Source: CAYVQE01 sp964633205 (lineage in GTDB: Bacteria > Myxococcota > B64-G9). Taken from it: a stretch of 14,671 bases of DNA. The translations under genes were made by a program, and so were the position numbers. Positions 13,588 through 14,671 of this stretch are shown here, one piece after another; positions within the stretch are counted from its first letter, which is position 1; every line of letters begins with the position of its first letter. The stretch is taken from contig CAZWFN010000152.1 in assembly GCA_964633205.1 (NCBI GenBank), forward strand, positions 1 through 14,671. The letters are read 5' to 3'. The notes below the pieces were generated by a model, which saw only the letters and a program-made list of their open reading frames with translations, did no database searches and was not told the DNA's origin.

Positions 13588-13632
13588 CCCGAGACCCCGC
13601 GCCGGCTCGCACACGACCGAATCGAGCCCGAG
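13588..13632. repeat. Repeat B, copy 2 (45 bp)
   Basis: Identical over 45 bp to 10473-10517. Here it lies in the 263-nt gene-free stretch upstream of hicB and is followed by unrelated C-rich sequence rather than by the DUF3592 fragment. C/T-rich runs (CTGTCCCTGTCCTCCC and GTCCCTCCGTCCCC) lie on either side. Confidence 0.8.
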
Positions 13633-13721
13633 GTTCCCCCGCCCGACATCCCTCCACAAGGTCCCTCCGTCCCCGATCGGATTCGGTCGGATTCTTCAAC
13701 AGGTATCAGGGGAAACCGATT

Positions 13722-13967
13722 TCAGACCAGGTCTTTCAGCTCGGCCAACGCGATGCCGGCTTTCTTCACGATGTTGTTGAGGGTGCCCTTCTTCAGCTCT
13801 TTGTACCATTCCCCCGCAGAAACTGCTTCGATAGCGTATACAGTTCTGGTGGAATGGTACTGCTCTTGTCTTTGGTTGCGGCGGCGGTTTGTGCCGTACC
13901 CTTGGGTGCGGTAGCAGCGCTGTGAAGTGGAACGACCACCGAGACGTTCTGTTCCATGTTCGCTCAT
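13722..13967 (-). CDS. Small ORF with HicA-like C-terminus, probably a remnant
   Basis: An 81-aa reading frame. The last 30 residues (EWYKELKKGTLNNIVKKAGI, then ALAELKDLV) resemble the C-terminus of HicA toxins, whose typical pattern is kel..GTL..I.kqAGi. The first 50 residues are Arg/Gln/Thr-rich and do not resemble the HicA N-terminal half; the GSH active-site segment is missing. Either the frame is a decayed or recombined HicA gene, or repeat C was joined to the 3' part of one. Its ATG is exactly where repeat C copy 2 ends, behind the promoter at 14009-14038. A visible drop in GC content occurs in the HicA-like part. Confidence 0.45.
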   Translation of the reverse strand: MSEHGTERLGGRSTSQRCYRTQGYGTNRRRNQRQEQYHSTRTVYAIEAVSAGEWYKELKKGTLNNIVKKAGIALAELKDLV

Positions 13968-14153
13968 TTGCTCTCACCCCGTGCGGCAACCCGAGGCCGC
14001 TGGGATCGATGATAGTCGGCACCGGCGTTTCACGTCAATGCCCCGACCTGGCCTTGAATGTGGTGGCCGTCGCAATCGTAGACCTCGCGCCAGGCCTCGA
14101 GCAGCAGCAGCAGGTCGCGAACGCGTGATCTGACCCCTCCGTCCCCCTCCCTG
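13965..14153 (-). repeat. Repeat C, copy 2
   Basis: The longest copy of repeat C. It is nearly identical to 12633-12786 over about 145 bp, differing at one base near 13983 (G for A), another near 14097, and a CAGCAG expansion near 14105; it then carries the tail CTGACCCCTCCGTCCCCCTC to 14153. It ends exactly at the ATG of the HicA-like ORF. It fills most of the gap between that ORF and the divergent DUF3592 gene. Confidence 0.85.
14009..14038 (-). promoter_or_regulatory. Sigma70-type promoter inside repeat C copy 2
   Basis: TTGACG (14033-14038) and TATCAT (14009-14014) have an 18-nt spacer on the minus strand, base-for-base the same as in copy 1. It would start transcription near 14002 and read into the HicA-like ORF at 13967. 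Confidence 0.6.
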
Positions 14154-14205
14154 CAGCCTCGAAATCATCTGGTCCTCGGCGGCCATCTGCGGCATCCTGT
14201 GCCCC

Positions 14206-14667
14206 ATGCCCAACAAACCCATCAACTTGCTTTTCGTCGGCCTCATGGTCACGTTGCTCGGAGGCACCTTCCTCTACCTCGGCGTCGAATCGCTCCGGCG
14301 CGGGCCGGAGAAAACCGAATGGCAAGCCACGGGTGTCTCCGCTGAAGCGACGGTGGTCGACCGCGAGTGCAGCTGCCCCCAGGGGCTGCCCGGAAAGCGG
14401 ACCACGTGTCGCTGCACGGGGCGCATCGAATTCAGCTTGCAGAACGGAAAGTCGGTGCAGGTGTCGGGTCGGCTCGGCCAGGAGCAAACCCCCCACAGCA
14501 AATTCGCGATTTACTACGACGCCCAGGACCCCGAGCGTTGGGCGAGCGCCGCCTGGGTGCACCTGAGCCCCAGCGGCGATTTTGTTTTCTTGGCTGGGGG
14601 CATCGCAGCACTCGTCATCGGCATCGGCCTGATCCTGTTCCAGCTCCGGCGCCGTGGCCGCGGATGA
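14206..14667 (+). CDS. DUF3592 two-TM membrane protein
   Basis: A 153-aa membrane protein: TM helix 1 at about residues 7-26, an extracytoplasmic domain, TM helix 2 at about 126-147, and a basic cytoplasmic tail (QLRRRGRG). The middle domain fits DUF3592 (ATGVSAEATVVDRE, an IEFSLQNGKSVQVS strand pair, then IYYDAQDPERW). Function of the family is unknown. Unusual here are two CxC pairs, C55-S-C57 and C68-R-C70, in the loop that normally varies. The ATG at 14206 has no clear SD; a start slightly downstream is possible. A frameshifted copy of its 3' third lies at 10518-10674. Confidence 0.8.
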   Translation: MPNKPINLLFVGLMVTLLGGTFLYLGVESLRRGPEKTEWQATGVSAEATVVDRECSCPQGLPGKRTTCRCTGRIEFSLQNGKSVQVSGRLGQEQTPHSKFAIYYDAQDPERWASAAWVHLSPSGDFVFLAGGIAALVIGIGLILFQLRRRGRG

Positions 14668-14671
14668 TGGG

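Noticed and set aside
12633..14153. CRISPR array
   Set aside because: The repeats are few, long and irregularly spaced, and the intervening DNA encodes proteins.
10430..14671. Integron cassette array
   Set aside because: Small TA genes separated by repeats suggest it, but no intI is present and repeats B and C show no GTTRRRY/RYYYAAC core sites or attC-like folding.

Overview
The window is very GC-rich (codon third positions are almost all G or C). It looks like a bacterial chromosome, most likely from a high-GC gammaproteobacterium; this is inferred from gene content and base composition and no lineage marker gene is present. No rRNA, tRNA, CRISPR array, integrase or complete insertion sequence was seen.

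Positions 1 to about 10,430 are ordinary chromosome. A stand-alone receiver-domain response regulator (minus) and an XRE-type regulator (plus) are divergent. A GNAT N-acetyltransferase of PseH/RimJ type (minus) abuts the end of the XRE gene. A plus-strand pair follows: cysQ (3'(2'),5'-bisphosphate nucleotidase) and a UDP-glucose-dehydrogenase-family protein whose catalytic cysteine is replaced by arginine. Next is a five-gene minus-strand operon, reading from 9,253 down to 3,723: a 753-aa TPR protein with basic ends, a minimal J-domain protein with an altered HPD motif (HPPD), a GrpE-like exchange factor, a divergent Hsp70, and a small double-CxxC zinc-ribbon protein. The last four genes overlap or nearly overlap at stop/start junctions. 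This is a complete accessory Hsp70/Hsp40/GrpE machine with two dedicated, probably client- or partner-binding proteins. Upstream of it lie a TPM-domain membrane protein and a small partner gene behind a good extended -10 promoter.

Positions about 10,430 to 14,671 are an accessory, repeat-rich mosaic of lower GC content. It carries an ImmA/IrrE-like protein whose HEXXH zinc site is gone, a DUF433 antitoxin-like gene beside it, a hicB-hicA pair, a HicA-like remnant ORF, and a two-TM DUF3592 protein. Three repeat families tie it together. Repeat B is 45 bp and identical in two copies. Repeat C is 155-190 bp, present in two long copies and one short one. A 3' fragment of the DUF3592 gene is duplicated as a pseudogene. 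Both long copies of repeat C end exactly at the ATG of a different gene and carry a sigma70-type promoter (TTGACG, 18 nt, TATCAT) pointing into that gene, so the repeat looks like a mobile promoter-plus-leader cassette for toxin/antitoxin-type genes. A 170-bp nested palindrome flanked by an 11-bp direct repeat (MITE-like) sits between the DUF433 and hicAB modules.

The strongest candidates for something undescribed are the accessory Hsp70 operon, the cysteine-less UDP-glucose-dehydrogenase homologue, and the repeat C promoter cassettes of the toxin-antitoxin mosaic.
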